The notes below the pieces were generated by a model. That model ran no database searches, was not told the DNA's origin, and saw only the letters and a list, made by a program, of their open reading frames with translations. From positions 1 to 35,404 of the forward strand of contig CAMAYN010000015.1 of NCBI GenBank assembly GCA_945862285.1: a DNA stretch of 35,404 nucleotides, written 5' to 3'. The stretch comes from Akkermansia muciniphila (GTDB lineage: Bacteria; Verrucomicrobiota; Verrucomicrobiia; Verrucomicrobiales; Akkermansiaceae). Position numbers and translations under genes: made by a program. This document shows positions 22,942 through 31,549 of the stretch, in pieces; within the stretch, counting starts at the first letter, position 1; every line of letters starts with the position of its first letter.

Positions 22942-23891
22942 CACGCACAATCTCGTCCCGCCGCTGCATGATACGCGCGTAAATTCTCCCAACCATCGGC
23001 ACCCAAATACCGCTTAACAGTTTGATCGGGAGCTGCGAGCAAATCCGTCACAATCAATACATCGATCGAATCACCAAAATTCGAATCAACATTAAAATCT
23101 AATACCCGAGCATTCAGTTTCAGATAGTGTTTGAGTAAAATAGGAATCCCCATCCCATCCACATCCGTTACGGTGGCATTGACCGCTTCTACCGTAGCGC
23201 ATTTGCGAAATAACTCACTCGTACCATCTTGCAGTTGATCGATTTCTTCCAGCACCGAACGAAACGGTTGATGCGCTTTCACCATCGGGCTCCAGTTGTC
23301 ATGCATGCGGTCTTGACGTAAGAATTCCACCATCAAGCTTCGGCTCAGATGCGAATAATCATTACTGATACTCACCGGGCCAAACAACAAGCGATGTTGT
23401 GGATTTTTACTGACAAATGCTCCGATTCCTTTCCATAACAAAGACAAAACAAAAGGATGCCCCTGATACTCTGGAACTACAAAAGAACGCCCTAGTTCAA
23501 TTCCTTCATTTAACAAATCGAGAAAATCGCTAGAAAAACCAAATAGTGTGCTTGTGTAAATCCCCTGGTCGCCCGCTGTGGCACGGATTGTCCCCACAAC
23601 TCCGATCCGATAGCCGCCGACGATTTTTTTCGCTTCGTCATCCCACAAAAAGAGTTGTAGATAGGTATCGTCGAAGGAATCCATGTCCATGGATTTACCC
23701 GTGCCTTCACCAATACAGCGGAATGTAATTTCCCGCTGAATGGCAATCTCGCGCATAATGTTGGGAATTTCTTTCGATGAACATAGGTAGGTAGAAAATT
23801 GATTATGCTGATGCAGTCGCTTGTCCGCAGGTAACTGCGCAAGCTCTCTCGCTAGAGAATCAACGTGGACGGATGTAGCTATCGTTTCCAT
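22941..23891 (-). CDS. GNAT-type N-acyltransferase (OlsB/GlsB-like, hemolysin-like)
   Basis: A 316-residue soluble acyltransferase of the hemolysin-like GNAT group that includes ornithine N-acyltransferase OlsB and glycine N-acyltransferase GlsB. These transfer a 3-hydroxyacyl chain from acyl-ACP to an amino acid. Recognisable blocks are REIAIQREITFRCIGEGTGK, DDTYLQLFLWDDEAKKIVGG, the core ELGRSFVVPEYQG with LSLLWKGIGAFV, and LLFGPVSISNDYSHLSRSLM. The C-terminal 100 residues end in an Ala/Asp-rich tail. The stop overlaps the acyltransferase start (TGATG), giving a coupled N-acyl then O-acyl order as in two-gene amino-lipid operons. It is divergent from the giant phosphoesterase gene, with two candidate operators between them. 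The amino-acid substrate cannot be read. Confidence 0.78.
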   Translation of the reverse strand: METIATSVHVDSLARELAQLPADKRLHQHNQFSTYLCSSKEIPNIMREIAIQREITFRCIGEGTGKSMDMDSFDDTYLQLFLWDDEAKKIVGGYRIGVVGTIRATAGDQGIYTSTLFGFSSDFLDLLNEGIELGRSFVVPEYQGHPFVLSLLWKGIGAFVSKNPQHRLLFGPVSISNDYSHLSRSLMVEFLRQDRMHDNWSPMVKAHQPFRSVLEEIDQLQDGTSELFRKCATVEAVNATVTDVDGMGIPILLKHYLKLNARVLDFNVDSNFGDSIDVLIVTDLLAAPDQTVKRYLGADGWENLRAYHAAAGRDCA

Positions 23892-23959
23892 AATTTTGGG
23901 ATAAATTGGTTCGCAGGAGTCCTTGTCGAAGAATCATTGGGTTTTTGCCAGACCTGCTT

Positions 23960-23977
23960 TGTGACAATTTCGTAAGA
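23960..23977. promoter_or_regulatory. Candidate operator TGTGAC-N6-GTAAGA
   Basis: One good and one degenerate half-site; its first 16 bases are the exact reverse complement of 20356-20371. It lies in the divergent region, 69 bp upstream of the N-acyltransferase start and 123 bp upstream of the large secreted protein's start. Confidence 0.5.
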
Positions 23978-24015
23978 TTGGCAAGTAAAAGATTCCTCCG
24001 ACAAAATCGCAGATC

Positions 24016-24039
24016 TTGTGTGACGAACGTGTCACACAA
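24016..24039. promoter_or_regulatory. Perfect inverted repeat TTGTGTGAC-N6-GTCACACAA
   Basis: Nine-bp perfect arms flank GAACGT in the divergent promoter region, containing the same TGTGAC-N6-GTCACA pattern as the two other sites. It ends 60 bp before the ATG of the large secreted protein. No T-run follows on either strand, so an operator is likelier than a terminator. The arm spacing is 2 bp wider than the classical CRP site. Confidence 0.6.
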
Positions 24040-24099
24040 AACTTCTCTGCCATCGTCAGTCTGTAGATATGGTTGCGTTGCAGCCAACTGCGAAATACA

Positions 24100-27000
24100 A
24101 TGAAACGAAAACAATTCCATATACTTGCCCTACTATCTATGCTGGCGCCATCCGCCTATGCATTGTCGCCCGGCGATGTAGCCATCATCGGGTATAATAC
24201 GTCTGGTTCGCCAGATTCATTTACGATCGTAACAATGACTGAGCTTGCTGCTGGCACGAGCTTTTTTATCAACGATAACGAAATCGCCACTGATGGCGGT
24301 GGATCGTTCACCGACCTGAATGAAGGGGAGGCATCATTCACTGTCAAAGCCGGCCAAACCATTCCAGCAGGCACCGTCATCACACTCCCATGGGGTGGTG
24401 CTGCGGTTTCCACGTCAACCTATGACTACAGTACAACTTCAGGTTTTGGCCTCGGCAACAACAACGAGGAAATCCATATCTATGAAGCCAGTTTGATCAC
24501 TTCTACAACGCCGACTACCTTCCTATTCAGCGCAAAGATCGGCAGTAGCCCAAGCTCACGTCCCTCAGGTTTGACAGCGGGTACTACATTTATTTCGCCA
24601 ACAGGTACAGCATCGCGCTACAAAATCGCTGGAGCCACGTATTCGGGCACTCCGAGCGAACTACTCACCGCCATCGGCGACACCGCGACTAACTGGGAAG
24701 CAGTTGCACCAGCAGCCACGACGGATTGGACATTTTCTGTTACCGGCGGCGGCGGTCCCACAAATACCCTCACGCTCTCCGCGTCTCCAAGCACTTTTTT
24801 GGAAAATGCGACCAATCCAGCCTCTGTTGGTACTGTCACTCGCTCGGAAGTAACGGGCAGTGATCTGGTTGTAACCCTTTCCTCGTCTGATGTCACCGAA
24901 GTCACAGTGCCTGCTACCGTGACAATTTTGGCCAATCAGGCTTCCGCCACCTTCGATGTTGCGGCGGTGAATGACGACATTCCAGATGGTAATCAAATCG
25001 TCAATCTGACTGCTACCGCATCATCCTCTTCCACGGGCAACTTCAATGTCACAGTGCAAGATGATGGCGATACACTACCTCCTACTGCTTTGCAAACAGG
25101 TGACATCGCTTTCACCTCTTTCAACGCCGACCGCGATGCCATCGCTTTCGTGGCACTAGATGCCATCCCCGCTGGTGAAGTGATCTACTTCAACGACAAC
25201 GAATGGAACGGCAGTGCCATCGGTGCGGGCGGTGCTTTCAACACTGGCGAAGGTGTCGTAACCTGGACAGCCCCCGCTGGCGGAGTTGCCGCAGGAACTG
25301 TCGTAGTGATTGATAACTACGATGTATCTACTACGATTTCTGCCTCTGTAGGCACCGTTACTGGTTCATCAGGTCTCAGTGCCACAGAAGAATCCATTTA
25401 CGCCTATCAAGGACTATCTTCCAGTCAACCTACCACGTTTCTTGCTCTCGTCGCCAACCACGCCGCAGATAGCATCGCCAACACGGGCCTGACCTCAGGC
25501 ACCACGGCAATCTACCTTACGAGCAGTGCTGACTTTGCTGACTATGCAGGCGCACGCTTTGGTCAAGCAAGCTTTGCCGATTATCTGCCCATCATTGGTA
25601 ATATCACCAACTGGACGATTAACGTTGACGGTGCTGGTGTAGATGTTGTGCCAAGTGCAACCCCATTCATCACTGGCACTCCTGCTGTTACCGTTGGCAT
25701 TGCATCCACCGTTTCTGTGACAGAAGGCAACTCTGGTTCTGTGCAACTCAACTTCCCTGTCACACGCTCGATTGACGCGACGGCATTTTCTATCGATTAC
25801 GCCATCACTGGCGGCACGGCCACATCAGGCACTGACTTCACACCACTCGCCAGCGGCACACTCACTTTCCCCGCCAATAGTGGACCACTCATGCAAAACA
25901 TCAGCGTGGAAATCCTCGGCGATGAAATCATCGAGTCAAATGAGACGATCATCATCACACTTAGCAACTTGGTGCAAACCACGGGCACAACGACCCTGAC
26001 TACGGCGGTCAGCACTGGAACAATCACGAACGATGATTCTGTCCCCAACGTGTTTCCCGCAAGCAACAGTATTGCCACTTCGGTAAAAGGAAATATCACC
26101 CTCGCAGGTGCAGAAATCCCCGCCTTCGATCCCATTTCCAAGCGCGCTTTCGCCGCCTCCGGCACCGGTATTCAAGTGGTCGATCTCACGAACCCTGCTT
26201 CGCCAGTTTTTATCTCTACCATCCAGCCCTCCACCCTTATTTCGGGATTGGTAGGTGACGACATCTCTTCCGTTGCTGTTCGCAAAGGTTCTGGCAGCAC
26301 CCCTAGCATCCTTGCAGCATCCATCATTAACTCGCCCAAGACCACCAACGGCCACGTGGTTTTCGTCAACGCCGCCACGGGTGCATTGCTCGGCACCGCT
26401 ACCGTTGGCTCCGTTCCGGATCACATCGCCTTCACGCCCGATGGCACCAAGCTCCTCGTGTGTAACGAAGGGGAACTCGATGGCAGCAACGCTAACATCG
26501 CCACCGAAAACATTCCTGGCACCGTGAGCATCATCAATATCACGAATGTTGCCGCACCCACCGTGCAAACCGCAGGTTTTGCCAGTTTCAATGCTCAAGC
26601 CGCCGCGCTCAAAGCCGCTGGCGTCCGTATCTTCGAAGGCGGAATTCCCGAGTTCGATTTCGAGCCTGAATACCTCGCCATTTCTCCCGACGGAACCAAG
26701 GCCATGGTCACTCTGCAAGAAGCCAATGCCGTCGCCATCCTCGACATCGCATCTGCGACATTTACTTCCGTCGTTCCTCTCGGTGAGAAAAATTTCATCA
26801 ACGGCAGACACGACTTCAGTGACCGCGATGCCGCCGGCGGCAGTTCTGGCCTCGTTAACCCTACCACGGGTAATCCAGTCTTCGGCCTCTACATGCCCGA
26901 TGCCATTGCTTCCTACTCCGTTGGTGGTCAAACCTACTACATCACCGCTAACGAAGGCGATGATCGCAATGACTTCATCGAGCCTAACGAAACCACAACT

Positions 27001-30000
27001 GTCTCTGCTGCTGGTTATGTTCTCGATCCTACAGTATTCCCGGATGCCGCTACCCTGAAAACAAATCCTCGTCTCGGTCGCTTGGTGGTCTCAAACGCAC
27101 CAGGTCTGCGCGGTGATATTGATAACGATGGTGACATTGATCGTATCCTCAGCTACGGCGGACGTTCCTTCTCCATTCTCGACGCCAATGGCGCACAAGT
27201 CTTCGACAGCGGCGATATGATCGAAATGATTGTCGCCTCTCAGTTTCCTGCACTGTTAGATGACACTCGCAGTGACAACAAAGGTCCCGAGCCTGAGGGC
27301 GTTACCGTTGCGAAAATCGGCGCCCGCACCTTTGCCTTCATCGGCCTTGAGCGCTCGCACATGACGCTCGCCTTCGATGTGACGAATCCACTCGCCCCTA
27401 CCTATGCCACCGCGTTCCAACGCACTGGCGATTTAAATCCAGAAGGCATGGTCGTCGTCGAAGCTGCCGATAGCCCCTCCGGCAAGCCACTGCTCATCGT
27501 AGCCAACGAAGTTTCAAATACACTTACTGTGTTTGAAATCAATCAACCCGTTGATTTCAAACTCCAGTTGCTCCATCTCGCCGATGCTGAAGCAGGTCTC
27601 CTTGCCTCACAAACGGCTCCAAACCTAGCCGCGCTCGTGGATGCCTTTGACGGCACTTACGCTAACACCCTCATCCTCGCTGGTGGTGACAACTTCATCC
27701 CTGGTCCATTTATCGCAGGTGGAACAGATATCTCCGTGCGTGACGAACTCAACACGGTCACAGGTTCCACCATGAGCCTCACATCACCCACGTTCAATCA
27801 CCCGACTGCCGCTGTGGACATCGCTATTCACAACCTCATCGGTGTTGAGGCATCCACCGTCGGCAACCACGAGTTCGACCTTGGCACCCGCGTTTTCCGC
27901 GATGCGATTCAAGCCGGTAGCGGCTGGGTAGGAGCAAATTTCCCCTACCTCTCCGCGAACTTGGACTTCTCTGGTGACTCCGACATATCAGGCCGCTTCA
28001 CCAACACCCTAAGTGGCAACTCCACGTCATTGATTGCTGAAGCCAGCACCCTCAAGGGACGCATCGCCCCCTCCGCCGTCGTCACCAAAGGTGGAGAAAA
28101 AATCGGCCTCGTCGCCGCCACCACCCAGATACTTGAGAGCATCTCCTCCACTGGTGGTGTGGAAGTCATCGGTTTCTCTGGTGACGGCTCCGAGACAAAC
28201 AACATGACGCTCCTCGCCTCACAACTCCAGCCCGCCATTGATGAGCTGAAGTCTGAAGGTGTAGATAAAATCATCCTCATGGCGCACCTCCAGCAGATTA
28301 CCCTCGAGCAACAACTCGCACCACTCCTCAATGGCGTGGACATCATCCTTGCCGCCGGGTCTAACACCCGCCTCGGCGATTCGAATGACGTAGCCGCAGC
28401 CTTCACTGGCCATACCGCTGACTTCGCTGCCAACTACCCCATCTACACCGCTGGTGCTGATGGCTTGCCCACCGTCATCGTCAATACCGACAACGAGTTC
28501 ACCTACCTCGGTCGCCTTGTTGCGGACTTCGATGCCGACGGTGTCTTGATCGTGCCGAACCTAATGGCGAACATCGTGGAAAACGGTGCCTATGCCGCCA
28601 CCGATGCCAATGTTGCCGCCGCATGGAATACTACCGTAGGCAACCTGCCGACGACAGCCTTCGCCGCTGGCACCAAAGGCGCGCAAGTGAAATTGCTCAC
28701 TGATGCCGTGCAGGCGGTGATTAATGCCAAAGACGGCGACATCCGTGGCTACACCGATGTCTATCTCGAAGGCGAGCGCAATATCATTCGCAACCAATCT
28801 ACCAACCTTGGTGACATCACTGCAGATTCGCTCATCGCTGCCGCGAAACCATCGCTTCCTTCTGTTACACACATCGCCGCATTCAAAAACGGCGGTGGCA
28901 TTCGCTCCTCTATCGGAGCGGTGGAAGTTGGCAACGGACTCAAAACACCACCGATCGCCAACCCTAGCGCCAATAAACCAGCGGGAGCCATCTCTCTTCT
29001 GGATATCGAAAACTCCCTGCGTTTCAACAACGGCATCATGGTCTGCGAGACTACACCTACGGGTCTCAAAAATATCATCGAGCACGGCGTATTCAACGCA
29101 GGCACCAGCAACGGACGTTTCCCACAGATCGGCGGCATCCGCTTCTCCTACGATCCCTCCCTCAGCCCAGGAGCACGTGTCCTCAGCCTTGTGTTAGTCG
29201 ATGAAAACGACAACATCACGGGCCGCGTCGTTTCGAATGGAGTGATTCGCTCGGACGCACCTGCGACCATCACTATCGTCACTATGAACTTCATTGCCAA
29301 TGGCGGTGATAGCTATCCATTCAAAGCCAATGCGGACAATTTCCGCTACGTGCTAAACAATGGAACACTCTCCTCCGTGGTGGACGAGTCACTCGATTTC
29401 ACAAATGCGGCAAACGTGCCCTCGAATATCCTTGGCGAGCAACTTGCCCTATCCAACTACCTGCAAGTCCGCTACGCTACACCAGCAAGTGCCTTTGACA
29501 TTGCTGATACGACTCCGGCCTTTGACATCCGCATCCAAAGCACCGCCGTCCGCAGCGATGCCGTGCTCGCTGGCCCCGCCACCTTTGGCGCATGGCTCGC
29601 CCTCAACGGCTACACTTCCACCGGTATTGATACTGATACCGATAACGATGGCGTGATCGATAGTCTTGAGTTTTTCTTCAATCAAAACCCCAACAATGGT
29701 GCTGATCAAGAAAACTTACCGAAGCTCGTCCCTAACGGAAATGCTTTAGCGATGCAACTCGCCTACAACAACCAGACTCCCCTGAGTGGTGCGCTTCAAG
29801 TATCCAGCGATCTCACTACATGGGACAATGGATTCTTAGGAGTTGACTTCTCTGTGGCATCGAGCGTTGTCAATGGCGATGAAACAACCGTTAACTACGC
29901 ACTCCTGGGCAGCGGACCATCCGCCGCTGGCACATCAGCGACCTACGCCACGCCAAACAGTGCCGATCCCGCAGGTGCCTCTCTCGGTGGTGTCCGCGTC

Positions 30001-31422
30001 ATCAATCACGGCCTCGTTGGTGTTGGTCGCCTCAGCGGCAATGCCCTCGACCAATTCGGTGAAACACAAGGCGCCGCCTCTGGCCTGTTCATCTCCAACT
30101 GGGCATGGAACGGCAACCAGTTCACTGGCACATTCAACGTGCTTCCTGACCGTGGCTACAACGCAGGCACGATCTTCTCGAACTACGCCGCCCGTCTCCA
30201 CGATGTGAACTTCACCTTCTCCCCTTACTACGGCACTGCGCCCGTCGCCCAAGGTCAGATCGTCCCCACCTACGCCAGTTCCACCAAGTTCACTTACATG
30301 GACGGTGAGAAAATTAAATTTACTACTGGACTTGATGTGACATCCACTGGCTCGCTCTTCGGTGAATCCGTTGGGATTGCCACGGCAGCGAATGGCCCAG
30401 GCGGCACGCAAGAAAGCCTACTTAGCTTCGATGCCGAAGCTGTGTATCTCTTCAGCGATGGCTCCGGCTACGTCTCCGATGAATACGGCACCTACATCGC
30501 CCGCTTCAACTCGGCAAAACGCATCACTGGCATCACTCAGCTCCCTGAGTCCGCCCGTCCGCACAACCCCGCTGGCACATCGAATTTCAGTTCCACTACC
30601 ACACCAGTCAGTGGTCGTCGTCAGAACCAAGGTCTCGAAGGTATGTCCGTCACTCCCGATGGCACCCGCCTCTTCGCCGTCATGCAAAGTGCCCTCGTGC
30701 AAGACACCAACGGTGCCAACCAACAAACGCGCAATAATACCCGCCTCTTCGTTTACGATGTCGCTGGAGTCAATCGCGAGAACCCCGTGTTGATTGGTCA
30801 ATACGTCGTCAAACTGCCACAGTTCCAGGCCACTGGTGCTGGCACAGCCGTCAACCGCACCGCCGCACAATCGGAAATCATTGCTCTCAACGGCACATCC
30901 TTCCTGATGCTGCCCCGTGATGGTAACGGCCTCGGCACTGGCACTACCGCGCCCATCGTCTTCAAGTCCGTGCAGCTTGTCGATTTCGCCTCCGCGACCA
31001 ACATTCTTGGCATGTATGATGCCGAAGGCGCTGCCGTCAGCCCTGCAGGCGTTCTTCGTCCAGAAGTAAAAGCCGCCGCTTCCATGGAAGTGATCAACAT
31101 GCTTGAGCCAACAGACCTTGCGAAGTTTGGATTGAATAAAAACACCAATCCCTCCAACGCAAATACTCTGAACGAGAAAATGGAAGGCATGGCACTCGTG
31201 CCAGACCTCTCCACTCCCGCCGCTAACGACTTCTTCCTCTTCATCGCCAACGATAACGACTTCCAGTCGTCCGATGTGAAGATGATCGATGCCAGCGGCG
31301 CACTCGTCAGCTACGGCGACGGTCGCCTCAACGCCGGCCTCACCAACGACGCGATGTTCTACGCCTACCGCATCACGATTGACGCTAGCGGCAAGCGCTT
31401 CTTCCGCTTTGAAGTGAAATAA
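24100..31422 (+). CDS. Giant secreted multidomain phosphoesterase (5'-nucleotidase + phytase-like esterase)
   Basis: The track starts at a TTG; the ATG at 24100 gives a proper signal peptide (MKRKQFHILALLSMLAPSAYA) and 2440 residues. Order: a beta-rich domain at about 23-218 and a diverged copy at about 331-524 (FINDNE versus YFNDNEW); a Calx-beta-like domain at 528-647 (SVTEGNSG, later GTITNDDS); a choice-of-anchor I-like propeller at about 661-1150. A metallophosphoesterase follows at about 1153-1500 with GNHEFD (1255-1260) but variant motif I LADAEAG and GSNTRLGD in place of GHSH. Next are a 5'-nucleotidase C-terminal domain (NGGGIR 1597-1602), a Ca-binding-like DTDTDNDG near 1845, and a phytase-like esterase at about 1960-2439. 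Organophosphate release is likely; metal binding may be altered. No PEP-CTERM or LPxTG tail is visible. Confidence 0.85.
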   Translation: MKRKQFHILALLSMLAPSAYALSPGDVAIIGYNTSGSPDSFTIVTMTELAAGTSFFINDNEIATDGGGSFTDLNEGEASFTVKAGQTIPAGTVITLPWGGAAVSTSTYDYSTTSGFGLGNNNEEIHIYEASLITSTTPTTFLFSAKIGSSPSSRPSGLTAGTTFISPTGTASRYKIAGATYSGTPSELLTAIGDTATNWEAVAPAATTDWTFSVTGGGGPTNTLTLSASPSTFLENATNPASVGTVTRSEVTGSDLVVTLSSSDVTEVTVPATVTILANQASATFDVAAVNDDIPDGNQIVNLTATASSSSTGNFNVTVQDDGDTLPPTALQTGDIAFTSFNADRDAIAFVALDAIPAGEVIYFNDNEWNGSAIGAGGAFNTGEGVVTWTAPAGGVAAGTVVVIDNYDVSTTISASVGTVTGSSGLSATEESIYAYQGLSSSQPTTFLALVANHAADSIANTGLTSGTTAIYLTSSADFADYAGARFGQASFADYLPIIGNITNWTINVDGAGVDVVPSATPFITGTPAVTVGIASTVSVTEGNSGSVQLNFPVTRSIDATAFSIDYAITGGTATSGTDFTPLASGTLTFPANSGPLMQNISVEILGDEIIESNETIIITLSNLVQTTGTTTLTTAVSTGTITNDDSVPNVFPASNSIATSVKGNITLAGAEIPAFDPISKRAFAASGTGIQVVDLTNPASPVFISTIQPSTLISGLVGDDISSVAVRKGSGSTPSILAASIINSPKTTNGHVVFVNAATGALLGTATVGSVPDHIAFTPDGTKLLVCNEGELDGSNANIATENIPGTVSIINITNVAAPTVQTAGFASFNAQAAALKAAGVRIFEGGIPEFDFEPEYLAISPDGTKAMVTLQEANAVAILDIASATFTSVVPLGEKNFINGRHDFSDRDAAGGSSGLVNPTTGNPVFGLYMPDAIASYSVGGQTYYITANEGDDRNDFIEPNETTTVSAAGYVLDPTVFPDAATLKTNPRLGRLVVSNAPGLRGDIDNDGDIDRILSYGGRSFSILDANGAQVFDSGDMIEMIVASQFPALLDDTRSDNKGPEPEGVTVAKIGARTFAFIGLERSHMTLAFDVTNPLAPTYATAFQRTGDLNPEGMVVVEAADSPSGKPLLIVANEVSNTLTVFEINQPVDFKLQLLHLADAEAGLLASQTAPNLAALVDAFDGTYANTLILAGGDNFIPGPFIAGGTDISVRDELNTVTGSTMSLTSPTFNHPTAAVDIAIHNLIGVEASTVGNHEFDLGTRVFRDAIQAGSGWVGANFPYLSANLDFSGDSDISGRFTNTLSGNSTSLIAEASTLKGRIAPSAVVTKGGEKIGLVAATTQILESISSTGGVEVIGFSGDGSETNNMTLLASQLQPAIDELKSEGVDKIILMAHLQQITLEQQLAPLLNGVDIILAAGSNTRLGDSNDVAAAFTGHTADFAANYPIYTAGADGLPTVIVNTDNEFTYLGRLVADFDADGVLIVPNLMANIVENGAYAATDANVAAAWNTTVGNLPTTAFAAGTKGAQVKLLTDAVQAVINAKDGDIRGYTDVYLEGERNIIRNQSTNLGDITADSLIAAAKPSLPSVTHIAAFKNGGGIRSSIGAVEVGNGLKTPPIANPSANKPAGAISLLDIENSLRFNNGIMVCETTPTGLKNIIEHGVFNAGTSNGRFPQIGGIRFSYDPSLSPGARVLSLVLVDENDNITGRVVSNGVIRSDAPATITIVTMNFIANGGDSYPFKANADNFRYVLNNGTLSSVVDESLDFTNAANVPSNILGEQLALSNYLQVRYATPASAFDIADTTPAFDIRIQSTAVRSDAVLAGPATFGAWLALNGYTSTGIDTDTDNDGVIDSLEFFFNQNPNNGADQENLPKLVPNGNALAMQLAYNNQTPLSGALQVSSDLTTWDNGFLGVDFSVASSVVNGDETTVNYALLGSGPSAAGTSATYATPNSADPAGASLGGVRVINHGLVGVGRLSGNALDQFGETQGAASGLFISNWAWNGNQFTGTFNVLPDRGYNAGTIFSNYAARLHDVNFTFSPYYGTAPVAQGQIVPTYASSTKFTYMDGEKIKFTTGLDVTSTGSLFGESVGIATAANGPGGTQESLLSFDAEAVYLFSDGSGYVSDEYGTYIARFNSAKRITGITQLPESARPHNPAGTSNFSSTTTPVSGRRQNQGLEGMSVTPDGTRLFAVMQSALVQDTNGANQQTRNNTRLFVYDVAGVNRENPVLIGQYVVKLPQFQATGAGTAVNRTAAQSEIIALNGTSFLMLPRDGNGLGTGTTAPIVFKSVQLVDFASATNILGMYDAEGAAVSPAGVLRPEVKAAASMEVINMLEPTDLAKFGLNKNTNPSNANTLNEKMEGMALVPDLSTPAANDFFLFIANDNDFQSSDVKMIDASGALVSYGDGRLNAGLTNDAMFYAYRITIDASGKRFFRFEVK

Positions 31423-31456
31423 GTTATCTGCCTAACAAACTCCCCCAAAAAAACGA

Positions 31457-31490
31457 AACGGCCTTCCTGATTCCAGGAAGGCCGTTTTTT
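31457..31490 (+). terminator. Intrinsic terminator of the giant phosphoesterase gene
   Basis: A 13-bp perfect stem (AACGGCCTTCCTG with CAGGAAGGCCGTT) has a four-base ATTC loop and ends in six T residues, 35 bp after the stop. The A-rich left flank means it could also act for the convergent esterase gene ending at 31550. Confidence 0.93.
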
Positions 31491-31549
31491 GCTATGATTG
31501 GAAGTGAGTTTGATTTATGGCTGGGTGGCGAGACGGTCTTAACTACGAT

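Noticed and set aside
24016-24039. Terminator interpretation of the 9-bp inverted repeat
   Set aside because: It lies in a divergent promoter region and has no T-run on either side.
23892-24099. PhoB box (direct TGTCA repeats at 11-bp spacing)
   Set aside because: Only inverted, not direct, GTCACA elements are seen.
25936-26931. 331-codon minus-strand ORF inside the giant gene
   Set aside because: It is antisense to a domain-rich frame; Gly/Asp-rich composition is typical of a shadow frame.
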